A DNA stretch of 50,211 nucleotides, taken from NCBI RefSeq assembly GCF_018448935.1, contig NZ_RCWC01000042.1:1-50211 (forward strand), read 5' to 3'. The notes under the pieces were generated by a model, which saw only the letters and a list, made by a program, of their open reading frames with translations, ran no database searches and was not told the origin of the DNA. This stretch comes from Photorhabdus noenieputensis (GTDB lineage Bacteria > Pseudomonadota > Gammaproteobacteria > Enterobacterales > Enterobacteriaceae). Positions 27,126 through 35,457 of this stretch are shown one piece after another; within the stretch, counting starts at the first letter, position 1; each line of letters starts with the position of its first letter. A program made the position numbers and the translations under genes.

Positions 27126-27611
27126 TCAGAACGTGAGTACCGAACCATCACTTAGCGTAACCGCAGAAAGCGTGATCACCTTAACTTTGAACTGAGTGCC
27201 AGGCACTGCGTCACCGACAGCTAATTCCATCACACCGCGGCCCGGCAGGCTTACGCTAGCCCGCAATGCCTTCCCCCGACCATAAATCTCCTGAACCACC
27301 GGACGGGTCACAGGTTGTCCCGCCGTTATCACAGGCGATACGGTCACCGGCAGACCAATATCATTACTGCCCGTCAACCCCAAAGGCTGACTTTCTGTCA
27401 GTTGGCGTTGTAATTTAGCCCGCTGCAATTCCGCTTCCAGCAACAAATTTTTCGCGTGTAAATGCTCTAACTGCCCCACAGTCACACCCGCAGATGCTTC
27501 TGTCATCCCTGTTACCGAAAGAGCGCTATCCTCTGTTGCCCATACGGGTGAACTGATAAAAATTAGCCCACTTAACACACTGATACACAAGGCAGTATTA
27601 TTTCCGGGCAT
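27126..27611 (-). CDS. pilP: Type IVB pilus biogenesis protein PilP
   Basis: This 161-residue periplasmic protein has a cleavable-looking signal peptide (about 1-25, ending PVWA) and a short coiled stretch (EHLHAKNLLLEAELQRAKL). A compact C-terminal domain, EIYGRGKALRASVSLPGRG onward, is typical of PilP, which links the secretin PilN to the inner-membrane PilO. Both ends overlap or abut neighbours, consistent with operon order pilO-pilP-pilQ. Confidence 0.8.
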   Translation of the reverse strand: MPGNNTALCISVLSGLIFISSPVWATEDSALSVTGMTEASAGVTVGQLEHLHAKNLLLEAELQRAKLQRQLTESQPLGLTGSNDIGLPVTVSPVITAGQPVTRPVVQEIYGRGKALRASVSLPGRGVMELAVGDAVPGTQFKVKVITLSAVTLSDGSVLTF

Positions 27612-28941
27612 AAATGTATCCCTCAGTCTGATAGGTTAACTGTCCCTGTGAGGTCAGGGTAAACGTGAGGCTGTTCAGTCGCAGCCCTGTATCATCCAGT
27701 TCAGCAAATAGCCATGCTGGCATCACCCGACTACTGAAGCTGAACAGGTATTCTCGCCAATCCTGGGAAGGTATAGATTGCCCGTCTCCCGGTAATGCCG
27801 ATGCGGGAGTCAGTTCATTTAACGTCAGAGGGATCTGCCATTGCTGGAAATTCGAAACCATCTTCATCAACTGTACTGAAACAGCAGGCACCGCTTCATT
27901 GCGAACCGGCAAAGGTTTCCACGGCAGGAATACCCGGCCTTCTTTTGCGCCCTGAACCAGGTCAAAAACCGGTGACTGCTTAAATACACTCTGTACACGC
28001 TGAACAAAATGCGCTGCTGTACCGCCAGGCATAATCTCGTAGTGAAGGCGGACGCCATCTTTTCGGCATGAACCTGCCGTCAAGCGCCAACCCGCCAATA
28101 ACACAGGGATCGTCCGACTGGTCATGACACAACGTGCCAAAAACGCGGGTAACAACGGCTTATCGGCCCACGGATGAGGTAAGTCAACCGGTTTTGGCGT
28201 TTCTTCAAACAATCGTGATGCCCTGACTTGAACGGTTTCAGTCATCGGTAATCTCTCATCGGGAGATTTTCCTGACTGCAATAACCCCCATACGACAATC
28301 AACAACATGATAAATACGGCCATCAACAATAATGGTGTCCGCCACCGCCGTTGCAGGCGACACATCCGATACTGATGAGCAGACAAAGCAGAAGTTATTG
28401 AGCGCCAATGCGCCGGATTATCAGGGTCAGATACTACCCGCCAGCTTTTATCTGGAGCCAGGTTAAAAGTTAAAAAACGGGACAGTGCTGCATTGACACT
28501 CTCGCGAGTTCCAACAATATCGGCCATTACGGACGGCAAACCATTCTGCGTCGCCAAAAATAACCATTGCCCCTCGCCCAAATCGTAAATCCCGTACCCG
28601 TTTGGGCCGGAATGCGATAAAAAAGCGATGGCTAAAGAATACGGTGTGTGACGGCAATACAATTTCCTGATTATTCCCGTTCCCATCATGCGTGTAGTCT
28701 GCTGACGTCTCCCCGAACGATTGCCCACGACCCGATGTACATCGGCGTATTGAGATCGACTGGCTACCGGACGAACACGTTGCCTTCTGCGGGGTCCCCG
28801 TTTCACCTTCATGTACGGTGACCAGCGTAGGCCACCGATCCAACAATGGCGCTCGGCCTTTACAACCGTGACTTCGGGTATCTCACCGGGTATTTCTAAA
28901 TCGATGCTTTTCATTGATTCATGCAGCCTTTCATTCCTCAA
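27598..28941 (-). CDS. pilO: Type IVB pilus assembly protein PilO
   Basis: This 447-residue bitopic protein has a large cytoplasmic N-terminal part, one membrane helix near residues 200-220 (LLLMAVFIMLLIVVWGLL), and a periplasmic C-terminal part. It belongs to the PilO2 family of conjugative type IVB pili, an inner-membrane partner of PilP and PilR. The start overlaps the pilN stop by 4 bases. Assignment rests on topology, length and position rather than on a single diagnostic motif. Confidence 0.8.
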   Translation of the reverse strand: MRNERLHESMKSIDLEIPGEIPEVTVVKAERHCWIGGLRWSPYMKVKRGPRRRQRVRPVASRSQYADVHRVVGNRSGRRQQTTRMMGTGIIRKLYCRHTPYSLAIAFLSHSGPNGYGIYDLGEGQWLFLATQNGLPSVMADIVGTRESVNAALSRFLTFNLAPDKSWRVVSDPDNPAHWRSITSALSAHQYRMCRLQRRWRTPLLLMAVFIMLLIVVWGLLQSGKSPDERLPMTETVQVRASRLFEETPKPVDLPHPWADKPLLPAFLARCVMTSRTIPVLLAGWRLTAGSCRKDGVRLHYEIMPGGTAAHFVQRVQSVFKQSPVFDLVQGAKEGRVFLPWKPLPVRNEAVPAVSVQLMKMVSNFQQWQIPLTLNELTPASALPGDGQSIPSQDWREYLFSFSSRVMPAWLFAELDDTGLRLNSLTFTLTSQGQLTYQTEGYIYARK

Positions 28942-30641
28942 TCCAGTAATACGGGGGTGATCAAAATAACCAACGTGCTGCGCTGATTCTCTCCGGACTG
29001 TCCTCCCCCAAGCAGGAAATTACCTGGTGTAAAGGTTCCCGTCTTAGTCACCCGAGTATCAGCCTGTTCAAATCCGGTGAGTACCAGGGCCTGCCCGGCA
29101 CGTAGATTCACTTTCTGACTCAGTGAACGTAACCGGGTATACGGCATCTCGATATAAGAATTGCCTTCTTTAGATGTGAATGAACGGATAGTCGGCGGAT
29201 CAGACAGGTTAAAAGCCACTTGTAACTGAACATCACCATTACGCTGTATCAACGGCAATAAGGTCATATTAAACCCGGTAGTAATCATCCCGGGTGTCAG
29301 AGCTGTGGTCGAGCCCACATCTGCGGCAGTCGTTGTACTGCTTTGAGCCACATACACCGTCTGATCAGCCATCTGTATCGGAATGGGGGTCAAATTAGTG
29401 GTCGCACTTCCTTGAGAGGTCACCACACTGACATTACCTTGCTCGCTCAACGCCTTTATCAGCAGGCTGGAACCGGAGAGTTTTGCCGCTTTCCCTGTGG
29501 CACTTTCCAAAATACTGACACCCGCAGACGTTGCCCCACTGCCCATACCGCTAAAACTGCCAGACAGCGTAGCCCCCAAATTGTGCAATGAGTTATAAAC
29601 TAATCCCCAGTCCAACCCCATTTGCTCTTTACGGGTAGTGCTGACACTCAGCACCTGAACATTCAACAAAACCTGACGGTTGAGAACAGTATTTTGCTCT
29701 TCCACATAACGGGATACCGAATCGAGTACCGCCGGCGTGTCTGTTACCATCAGCGTTCCACTGGAGCTTGACAACCAAAAACGACCACGCTCAGGCGTCA
29801 GCATATTCTCTACCGTCTTACGGATGTCTTCATATAAATCACTGTTCAGATCAACCGTCGTTTTCTGTGAAGAACTGGCATCCCCAGAGACAGAATTGTT
29901 GACATTACCACTGCCCCCTGATGTCCCCATACTACTGGTTGACCCTGAGGCAACACTGGCATTACTGCTGGTACGGGTGTTGAGAACATTTAACTGAAAT
30001 GTCCGGGTTTCAAATCGATAAAACACGACGGCCCTGTTATCCCTCTTCCATGCAATCCCTAACCGGCTGGCAATATTGTCTAAAAGCCCCGTCAGCTCCC
30101 CTTGCCAATTGAGACCCGTGAGGACTTCTGGCTCTCGACGCTCATCAGCATCAATTGAGTGTATATCGCGATCATCCAGCCAATCCAATGGCATACGTCC
30201 CTTATCATCAGCTGTCGGTAATGCCCTATTCATCTGGCGCGTCAACCCACCGGCAGTGGTTGATACTCGTGATAAAACATCGGGCGCTACCGTGACCCGA
30301 ATACCACAAAGTTGGGTAATGCGTTGTCCCAGTTCAGGTAATGTCAGCCCGACTTTACTGTTAATCGTTATCTGACAGGACGGTAACTTTACCGATGCGA
30401 CAGGCTGAACTACCGGTTTCAGATTCACCCAGGGTTTATCTACCCAGGTTACCCCCGGTTGTTTCAGGCTATGCTGTTGGTGCAAATGTTGTTGTACTAC
30501 CCGACTTTGCACACTGGCCTCACGCGCCATATTATCCACTGCCGGCAAGGTACAACCGGACATCAGCGCCATGCCTGTTACCGCCGCTAATGGAACAAGG
30601 CAAGTACAAAGCCTGAGTGAATACAGTTTATTTTTCATCAC
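28938..30641 (-). CDS. pilN: Type IVB pilus outer-membrane secretin lipoprotein PilN
   Basis: This 567-residue secretin has a lipoprotein signal peptide whose lipobox is LMSGC (Cys30). After N-domains comes a Ser/Gly/Thr-rich linker (about 225-265), then the C-terminal secretin domain. That domain has the VLLNVQVLSVSTTRKEQMGL strand and the closing GQSGENQRSTLVILITPVLL. It should form the outer-membrane pore for the pilus. It is the third gene of the operon and overlaps pilO by 4 bases. Confidence 0.88.
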   Translation of the reverse strand: MMKNKLYSLRLCTCLVPLAAVTGMALMSGCTLPAVDNMAREASVQSRVVQQHLHQQHSLKQPGVTWVDKPWVNLKPVVQPVASVKLPSCQITINSKVGLTLPELGQRITQLCGIRVTVAPDVLSRVSTTAGGLTRQMNRALPTADDKGRMPLDWLDDRDIHSIDADERREPEVLTGLNWQGELTGLLDNIASRLGIAWKRDNRAVVFYRFETRTFQLNVLNTRTSSNASVASGSTSSMGTSGGSGNVNNSVSGDASSSQKTTVDLNSDLYEDIRKTVENMLTPERGRFWLSSSSGTLMVTDTPAVLDSVSRYVEEQNTVLNRQVLLNVQVLSVSTTRKEQMGLDWGLVYNSLHNLGATLSGSFSGMGSGATSAGVSILESATGKAAKLSGSSLLIKALSEQGNVSVVTSQGSATTNLTPIPIQMADQTVYVAQSSTTTAADVGSTTALTPGMITTGFNMTLLPLIQRNGDVQLQVAFNLSDPPTIRSFTSKEGNSYIEMPYTRLRSLSQKVNLRAGQALVLTGFEQADTRVTKTGTFTPGNFLLGGGQSGENQRSTLVILITPVLLD

Positions 30642-30656
30642 ATCCTGTCCGTCTTT

Positions 30657-31091
30657 TCAGTTGAAATACACCACATCACCATCGCTAATCCCGTCAGGAA
30701 GAGTGAGTCCTACCTCTCGACCAGATAAGCCATACAACCGTCCCTGCCGGACTTCACCAATCAACATTGACCCCTTAGTGCGTTCGCGCAGAGCAGTTAC
30801 AAGACCGGGTATTTCCGGCATCCACACCCAGAGCCGGCCTTGACTGATAACATGCCGGATACGGGCATCAGGCTGAAAAGGCAGAATGAGCTTACGAAGA
30901 TCCACCGTGTCATTTTTAGATGAGCCGCCACGCCAGTGATTAATGGCACTGGCTAATAGCAACATTTGGTCTGCCAGTATTCGAGCCCTTGCGTTGTCAA
31001 GATTGACGTGCAATTGTTCTGCCTGCCTCATCTGTACACCACCTGCAATCAACAGAAAAACCAAAGCAAATGCACTAATGACGTACCCCAT
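30657..31091 (-). CDS. pilM: Type IVB pilus protein PilM
   Basis: This 144-residue protein has one N-terminal membrane helix (MGYVISAFALVFLLIAGGV) and a small periplasmic domain. Length, topology and position between pilL and pilN agree with PilM of R64/SPI-7-class pili. It is unrelated to the actin-like PilM of type IVa pili. Its precise biochemical role in the machine is not established. Confidence 0.8.
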   Translation of the reverse strand: MGYVISAFALVFLLIAGGVQMRQAEQLHVNLDNARARILADQMLLLASAINHWRGGSSKNDTVDLRKLILPFQPDARIRHVISQGRLWVWMPEIPGLVTALRERTKGSMLIGEVRQGRLYGLSGREVGLTLPDGISDGDVVYFN

Positions 31092-31097
31092 TATGGT

Positions 31098-32129
31098 TTA
31101 CCGTGCCACAGGTTTATCACTGACTGAAATCAGGCACTGAAAACGACTGACTTCGGCAAACAACGGCTTCTCAGCCTGGCGGTAAAGATCAAACACTTGT
31201 ACCAACAAGGACTCAAAGTTACCTTTGAACGTCAGCGGTGCATCAATGCGGTAATCCGTTGGTGACGACCACACCACTACCCAGTGTCCCCCTACCGGAC
31301 AATCAGTCGCGTTGGCCCACCGCTCCAAAGTTCTACGCAAAGTGGTTCCTGTTTCCGCATGCCAGATGTTTCCTACCGGTACCGTTGTCACTGGCGTACT
31401 ACCGCTGAGTAGGGATTTAACAGGCTGAGTGGGTAGTACAGAAGAAATGGCAGTAGGTTTCCCTCCTGTCACAGGAATTTTAGGGGTATCTGTTTTTGGT
31501 CTTTCAGTTATCGCTGGCTTCTCCGGTAACGGAGTAGCTAATGTGCTGTTGGACAATGTAAGTGCCGGTACCCGCATTTTTGGCGGTGCCATCCGGCCAA
31601 CCGTTGTCTCGGAAAATTGACGATATTCATCACGTAAAACAAAACACACTTCACGGTTCACCTCATCTACCCAGATACGCCATGCAGACCCGGCAACAAT
31701 CTGTAACGCTTCACTGAGCCGTATCGGCCCAATTTTGCGTTGAATAGCCGGTAATGGCCTGCCTATCAATTTAACGAAATGGGGTGCGGTGGTATCACAC
31801 AACGAATAACCGGTTCCAAATAGCAGATAGCGCAATCCATCACCAATGCGTTGTACCAACGGTACTTGCATGGTGATATTGATGATTTGATTTAGCGGTT
31901 CACGTTGTGCAGCCTGGCTGCCTACACCCACCAAGGTATAACGATCATAGCGTGTAACTTCCGGTGTCAGAGGATAAATATCGGATACGGCGGGACGTGT
32001 CTGATGAGAATGGTGAAAACTTACACCTGACGCGGTAGTCTCCTGAGCTTGTCCGGTACACCCAGCCAGCACAATGACGGACAACCAACTAAGTGAGAAA
32101 AAAACAGGGTTTTTCATGCGCATTCCCAT
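31098..32129 (-). CDS. pilL: Type IVB pilus lipoprotein PilL (PFGI-1/SPI-7 class)
   Basis: This 343-residue protein is the first gene of the pilus operon. A lipoprotein signal peptide ends in VLAGC. The N-terminal conserved region (RYTLVGVGSQAAQ to REVCFVL) is followed by a Pro/Thr-rich linker and a C-terminal TcpQ-like domain (WHAETGTTLRRTLERWA to YRIDAPLTFKG). In related pili this kind of protein stabilises the secretin. Three in-frame ATGs (32129, 32123, 32117) are possible. AGGA fits the first, GGGA the third, and only the signal-peptide length changes. Confidence 0.83.
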   Translation of the reverse strand: MGMRMKNPVFFSLSWLSVIVLAGCTGQAQETTASGVSFHHSHQTRPAVSDIYPLTPEVTRYDRYTLVGVGSQAAQREPLNQIINITMQVPLVQRIGDGLRYLLFGTGYSLCDTTAPHFVKLIGRPLPAIQRKIGPIRLSEALQIVAGSAWRIWVDEVNREVCFVLRDEYRQFSETTVGRMAPPKMRVPALTLSNSTLATPLPEKPAITERPKTDTPKIPVTGGKPTAISSVLPTQPVKSLLSGSTPVTTVPVGNIWHAETGTTLRRTLERWANATDCPVGGHWVVVWSSPTDYRIDAPLTFKGNFESLLVQVFDLYRQAEKPLFAEVSRFQCLISVSDKPVAR

Positions 32130-32264
32130 GCAGGTGATCCTAAATGCGGCTTACTGTGCGGGGATCCGGGACTGTGCTCAATGCAGAACTCTTTTTACAA
32201 AATCAAAAAAAACGCACCAATCGAAGTCAGTGCGTCAGATGAGTCAATTCGTCAGAGTGAAAAG

Positions 32265-32827
32265 TTAATGCCAGAACAGATCTGCCTGCCAGTTATGAGC
32301 AAACCCAGAGCTACGCAGATAAGGCTGAATCGCCGGATATCGCTGTATCAGATCATCAATCGTGTCAAAAAAGTTCAGGCTGGTAATACCGAGTGTTTTT
32401 ATCATCTGATTCATGATTACCAGAACATTATAAAGGCGATTCGTCTGTAGCGGCGCAACGGTAAGAAGATGCATACGTCCCGTTGAAATATTTAGCTTTA
32501 TAAATTACTGTGCGCGGCAAGTGTGTGATCGAGACGGCTGCGTAATTTAACTTCCAGTCCGACGATGACCTTAAAAAGGTAAGCTCGGAGCTCTTCATCA
32601 AACCGGTAAATCTGAACGCCATGCTCAAAGAACGCTGTCGGACGGTAATGCTTACCACCGGGGCTAGCCGGATCGAGGAACAGATGCAGGTAAATTTTGA
32701 AGTGGTGATAGCTTATCTGGCTAAGAATTTGTTCTGCATCGGCAGTATTCTGAAACTGAAGATACTTAGCCTGTAAATCGGCAACAAGATCCCCCCAGTG
32801 AGCGATACGGCTTTGGATAGAAGGCAT
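32265..32827 (-). pseudogene. Broken Abi_2 (AbiD/AbiF-like) abortive-infection gene
   Basis: The N-terminal half (32827 to 32498) reads in one frame and contains the family pattern QISYHHFKIYLHLFLDP, then FDEELRAYLFKVIVGLEVKL and RSRLDHTLA, before stopping. The C-terminal half continues in another frame (32474 to 32265) with NRLYNVLVIMNQMIK and the usual end IQRYPAIQPYLR, GFAHNWQADLFW. Together they give only about 170 residues against roughly 300 for the family, so a central deletion plus frameshift has killed the gene. Abi_2 proteins are phage-exclusion factors. This fits the defence/TA island that continues to the right. Confidence 0.7.
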
Positions 32828-33052
32828 AAGGCATGATTAGCAGTCATCCCTGAAGGGGAAAAAAGAGGCCAAAAAAAAGCCCACTAACATCCCCTAAGGG
32901 AACATTGCGAGCGTTGTTAAAGCTAATACTACGCCTGACGTAGATTTTGTCAACGCATTTTGACACTTTTGTCAGATTCGCATAGGGTTATTCTCGGTAT
33001 CTGTGAGTAACCAGGCTTTTGAATTGCCCTAGAATATTAAACTGCAACATAG

Positions 33053-33127
33053 TGTGGTGAAGATAAAGGCAACCAATCCCACGCTATTGAATTGGCAAAA
33101 ACCATTGCCACGCAATGGAAGGAGTAA
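33053..33127 (+). pseudogene. C-terminal remnant of a RelE/HigB-like toxin
   Basis: The frame CGEDKGNQSHAIELAKTI ... QWKE, ending TAA at 33125-33127, matches the end of addiction-module killer proteins (CGGDKxTQ ... DIxxAxxLAxxW). Only 24 codons survive; an in-frame TAG at 33050 and loss of frame lie just upstream. It stops 3 bases before the antitoxin start, the usual toxin-antitoxin spacing for this family. Confidence 0.55.
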
Positions 33128-33130
33128 CCG

Positions 33131-33448
33131 ATGAAAAGCCAAGAAGTAAAATTCAGCCACTACGATACTGCCGATTATCTCCAAACAGAAGAAGATACTG
33201 CGGCGTATCTGGAAGCTGTGATAGAAGATGGTGATCCTTCCCTTATTGCAGCTGCTTTGAGTGACATAGTACGAGCCCGTAACATCAGCCAACTAGCAAG
33301 AAATGTTGGAATGAACTGAGAAGGGCTTTACAAGGCCCTTTCTGGCAAGGGAAACCCTACATTCACAATAATCACAAAGGTTGCTAACGCCTTGGGGCTA
33401 CATTTTATTATGCAACCCATTAGAACACCGGCAACGCACACTCAATAG
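33131..33448 (+). pseudogene. HigA/COG3636-like antitoxin with premature stop
   Basis: The start MKSQEVKFSHYDTADYL and LARNVGMN, followed after a TGA at 33317-33319 by EGLYKALSGKGNPTF and VANALGLHF in the same frame, give a complete helix-turn-helix addiction antidote. Homologues normally read GMSREGLYKALS, so the TGA most simply replaces an Arg CGA by one transition. The frame then runs to TAG at 33446. The partner toxin upstream is reduced to its tail, so the module is dead. A 62-residue product could still be made but would lack the DNA-recognition helix. Confidence 0.75.
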
Positions 33449-33540
33449 GATCAAACCTTGTTTTTCTCCAACATATTGGACTAATTTTCGATCGAAGTAG
33501 AATAGGTGGAAAAGACGGACATAAAGCCTGTTTCTATCTA

Positions 33541-33580
33541 CACAAATTCCCTGTTGCAAAATAGGGAATCTTTTTGAACT
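33541..33580 (+). repeat. Dispersed hairpin repeat, copy 1
   Basis: CACAAATTCCCT, a short loop, ATAGGGAAT, then CTTTTTGAACT. The same layout is found on the minus strand at 49150-49188. It may be a small mobile hairpin (MITE/REP-like) or an IS end. Confidence 0.45.
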
Positions 33581-33700
33581 TATCGTAATAACAACAATCA
33601 ATCCCTTAAGACAAGAACATAGAGTAAGCCTCTGGTTTGAAGTCACCTCCCCAGCGGTTTCTCATCAAACCGTGCTTCCGATTACTCTACACACAGCCTT

Positions 33701-33885
33701 GCTGTGTGGTTAAGATTTACGGTTTATTCAGGTTCACTTTCGTTACAGTTTGCCCGCCCTGACAATCTGTGGTAGGAGGGAACTTGTTCGGCATTATTTC
33801 CATGCTTCAATCACCATCTACACATATGACATAGCTACATCGTTAAACTAACCAACTACGGCGACAGGACTATTACCTGCAAGAT
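33701..33885 (+). repeat. Diverged direct repeat, left copy
   Basis: Shared landmarks with 37443-37630, in the same order and orientation, are CTGTGTGG, AAATTTACG/AGATTTACGG, TTCA/TTCACTT, the GCTTCA(A/G)TCACC block, CATAGC, ACCAA(T/C)TAC and CCTGCAAGAT. The two copies are clearly related but only moderately similar. Together they flank the AbiE-PP2C genes. The parent element is unknown; a decayed group II intron or IS is possible. Confidence 0.5.
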
Positions 33886-34367
33886 ATCAAACAGTTTTTC
33901 AGTCCATTCAGAACGGCTATGAATACTAATGGATATCTAAAATCAAAAAGTACTAATATTTTCATTAGGTTAATGAAAGATCTTGAAACGTAAATTATTT
34001 TGTCAATTTAAAGTGAATTTTCTAAACAAAACTTACAAGTTCTGGTTGATGGGTTGATGGTCAGTAACCAACAATAGTGAATAAACTGCCCCCCAACATC
34101 ATGATAATAGATGACACCATTCCCTGAAAATTATTTCAGTGCGAGTAAATTGGCCCCTTCCCCAAATTTAATACCAAGCTCAATCAGAGAGCTTCGTCTT
34201 TCTGGTAAAGTTGGATAAATTCCACCGGTGTAATGATTTTTTAATGGTCATTTTTTCCTGCCGAAACAGTAATATCAAAACCATTTCAGCTCTTGGTTGT
34301 TGCAAGAGCGCTATAGTAACCACAATAAACCACTTTAGCTGACTGACAACGCTACAACCCCTATCAG

Positions 34368-34410
34368 CTATTACAACAATAATGTCCTTAGGACATTATT
34401 GTTGTAATAG
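34368..34410. promoter_or_regulatory. Long perfect palindrome IR1 upstream of abiEi-like gene
   Basis: The left arm CTATTACAACAATAATGTCC (34368-34387), the loop TTA and a perfectly complementary right arm (34391-34410) form a 20-bp inverted repeat. It shares the core GTCCTTAGGAC with IR2. It lies about 75 bases upstream of the -35 of the abiE promoter and is probably an AbiEi operator. AbiEi proteins are known to bind two inverted repeats to repress their own operon. No T-run follows, so it is not a normal terminator. Confidence 0.6.
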
Positions 34411-34484
34411 TAACATGTTGTCAAGCTGTTTTTTTGTTTCCCTTTAATTCATGCAGTTACAGTCTCATTTCGAAGTCTTAAAAC

Positions 34485-34513
34485 TTGACATTAAACATCT
34501 GTCAATGTATAAG
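34485..34513 (+). promoter_or_regulatory. Consensus sigma-70 promoter of the AbiE-PP2C operon
   Basis: TTGACA (34485-34490), a 17-base spacer and TATAAG (34508-34513) form a near-ideal promoter reading into the abiEi-like gene. The -10 lies wholly within the left arm of palindrome IR2, so a protein bound there would block RNA polymerase. Confidence 0.65.
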
Positions 34514-34537
34514 TCCTTAGGACTTATACATTGACAG
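34499..34537. promoter_or_regulatory. Long perfect palindrome IR2 overlapping the -10 region
   Basis: The left arm CTGTCAATGTATAAGTCC (34499-34516), the loop TTA and a perfectly complementary right arm (34520-34537) form an 18-bp inverted repeat. It has the same GTCCTTAGGAC core as IR1. It covers the promoter -10 and the probable transcription start and ends at the AGG of the ribosome site, so it could act as operator on DNA and as a hairpin at the mRNA 5' end. Confidence 0.6.
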
Positions 34538-34551
34538 GTATCATATTAAAT

Positions 34552-35445
34552 ATGAAGAAAACAACTTCACTGCGAGATGCACTAAGGCTCATAATTCTTA
34601 ACTATCATCCTAAACCGATAATTGCTCTTCATGAACTCAATATGTATATCTACATGCTCTACCGTGACAGGATGTTTGATGGTATCCGCATTGGCAAAAT
34701 CCAGGCAACTGAACCGGACAAACGAATCATGGATGATGCTCTGGAAGACATGGTTAATCAGGGAATTCTGTCACCCATTATTCCTAGTTTTATCTGGCAA
34801 ATCAGTAACAAAAACCAAGCGAGTGCTCAGCAGATTGCCTGCTGTCTCACACCTTACTCCCATCTTGCCTATCTGTCCGCAATGGAATGGCATGGCATCA
34901 CCGATCGTATTCCACATATTGTGCACCTGATCCAAGCACCTCTTAATACTGCCCGGAGCCTTTATCAGGAACATTTACTGAAGGATTTCCCCGCTATAAG
35001 CAACATGCAACCTCTGATGATCCGCGGGTTCACTCCATACGAAAAAATCGATGGCAAGGAGCTGATTTTCCATACCCATAGAAACTACAGAAAAAAGCAG
35101 GAACTCCATGACTCCGGTGGGATTCGGGTAAGTAACATAGGTGAAACCTTTCTGGATATGCTCAGGGAGCCGGATCTGTGTGGCGGTTTCTCGCATGTAC
35201 AGGATGTGTTCCGTGAATATGCTGGTGAATACCTGCCTGTAATCGTCAAAACAGTTGATAAAAATGGAAAAGGTATAGATAAAGCCAGGGTAGGTTACCT
35301 TCTGGAAGAAGTCTGTGGACTAACCCACCGCACGATTGAAACATGGAAGAAGACTGTTCAGCGTGGAGGAAGCCGTAAATTAATAGCATCAAACCCTTAC
35401 AAAAAGACATACTCCGAAGTATGGTGTATATCCATCAACAACTGA
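34552..35445 (+). CDS. AbiEi-like antitoxin/autorepressor
   Basis: This 297-residue protein follows the AbiEi type IV antitoxin plan. An N-terminal winged-helix part (RLIILNYHPKPIIALHELNMYI to DALEDMVNQGILSPI) precedes the AbiEi core (CCLTPYSHLAYLSAMEWHGITDRIP, GGIRVSNIGETFLDML). In known systems it represses its operon by binding inverted repeats and antagonises the AbiEii nucleotidyltransferase. I choose ATG 34552; the TTG at 34531 lies inside palindrome IR2. The toxin gene begins 12 bases after the stop. The function call follows from the family and the neighbour; sequence similarity to the classical streptococcal AbiEi is only structural in feel. Confidence 0.75.
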   Translation: MKKTTSLRDALRLIILNYHPKPIIALHELNMYIYMLYRDRMFDGIRIGKIQATEPDKRIMDDALEDMVNQGILSPIIPSFIWQISNKNQASAQQIACCLTPYSHLAYLSAMEWHGITDRIPHIVHLIQAPLNTARSLYQEHLLKDFPAISNMQPLMIRGFTPYEKIDGKELIFHTHRNYRKKQELHDSGGIRVSNIGETFLDMLREPDLCGGFSHVQDVFREYAGEYLPVIVKTVDKNGKGIDKARVGYLLEEVCGLTHRTIETWKKTVQRGGSRKLIASNPYKKTYSEVWCISINN

Positions 35446-35457
35446 TAAATACTCTAT

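Larger units (their letters stand above)
33449..34484. other. Gene-poor stretch with decayed repeats
   Basis: No intact gene is visible in this kilobase. It holds a hairpin repeat (33541-33580) that recurs inverted near 49.15 kb. It also holds a diverged repeat (33701-33885) that recurs in the same orientation at 37443-37630, and a small palindrome around 33959-33977 (TTTCATTA/TAATGAAA). A 39-codon open stretch runs on the minus strand at 34131-34247 (includes ERRSSLIELGIKFGEGANLL) and looks like the tail of an unidentified dead gene. The first large palindrome of the abiE promoter region lies at 34368-34410. Confidence 0.5.
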
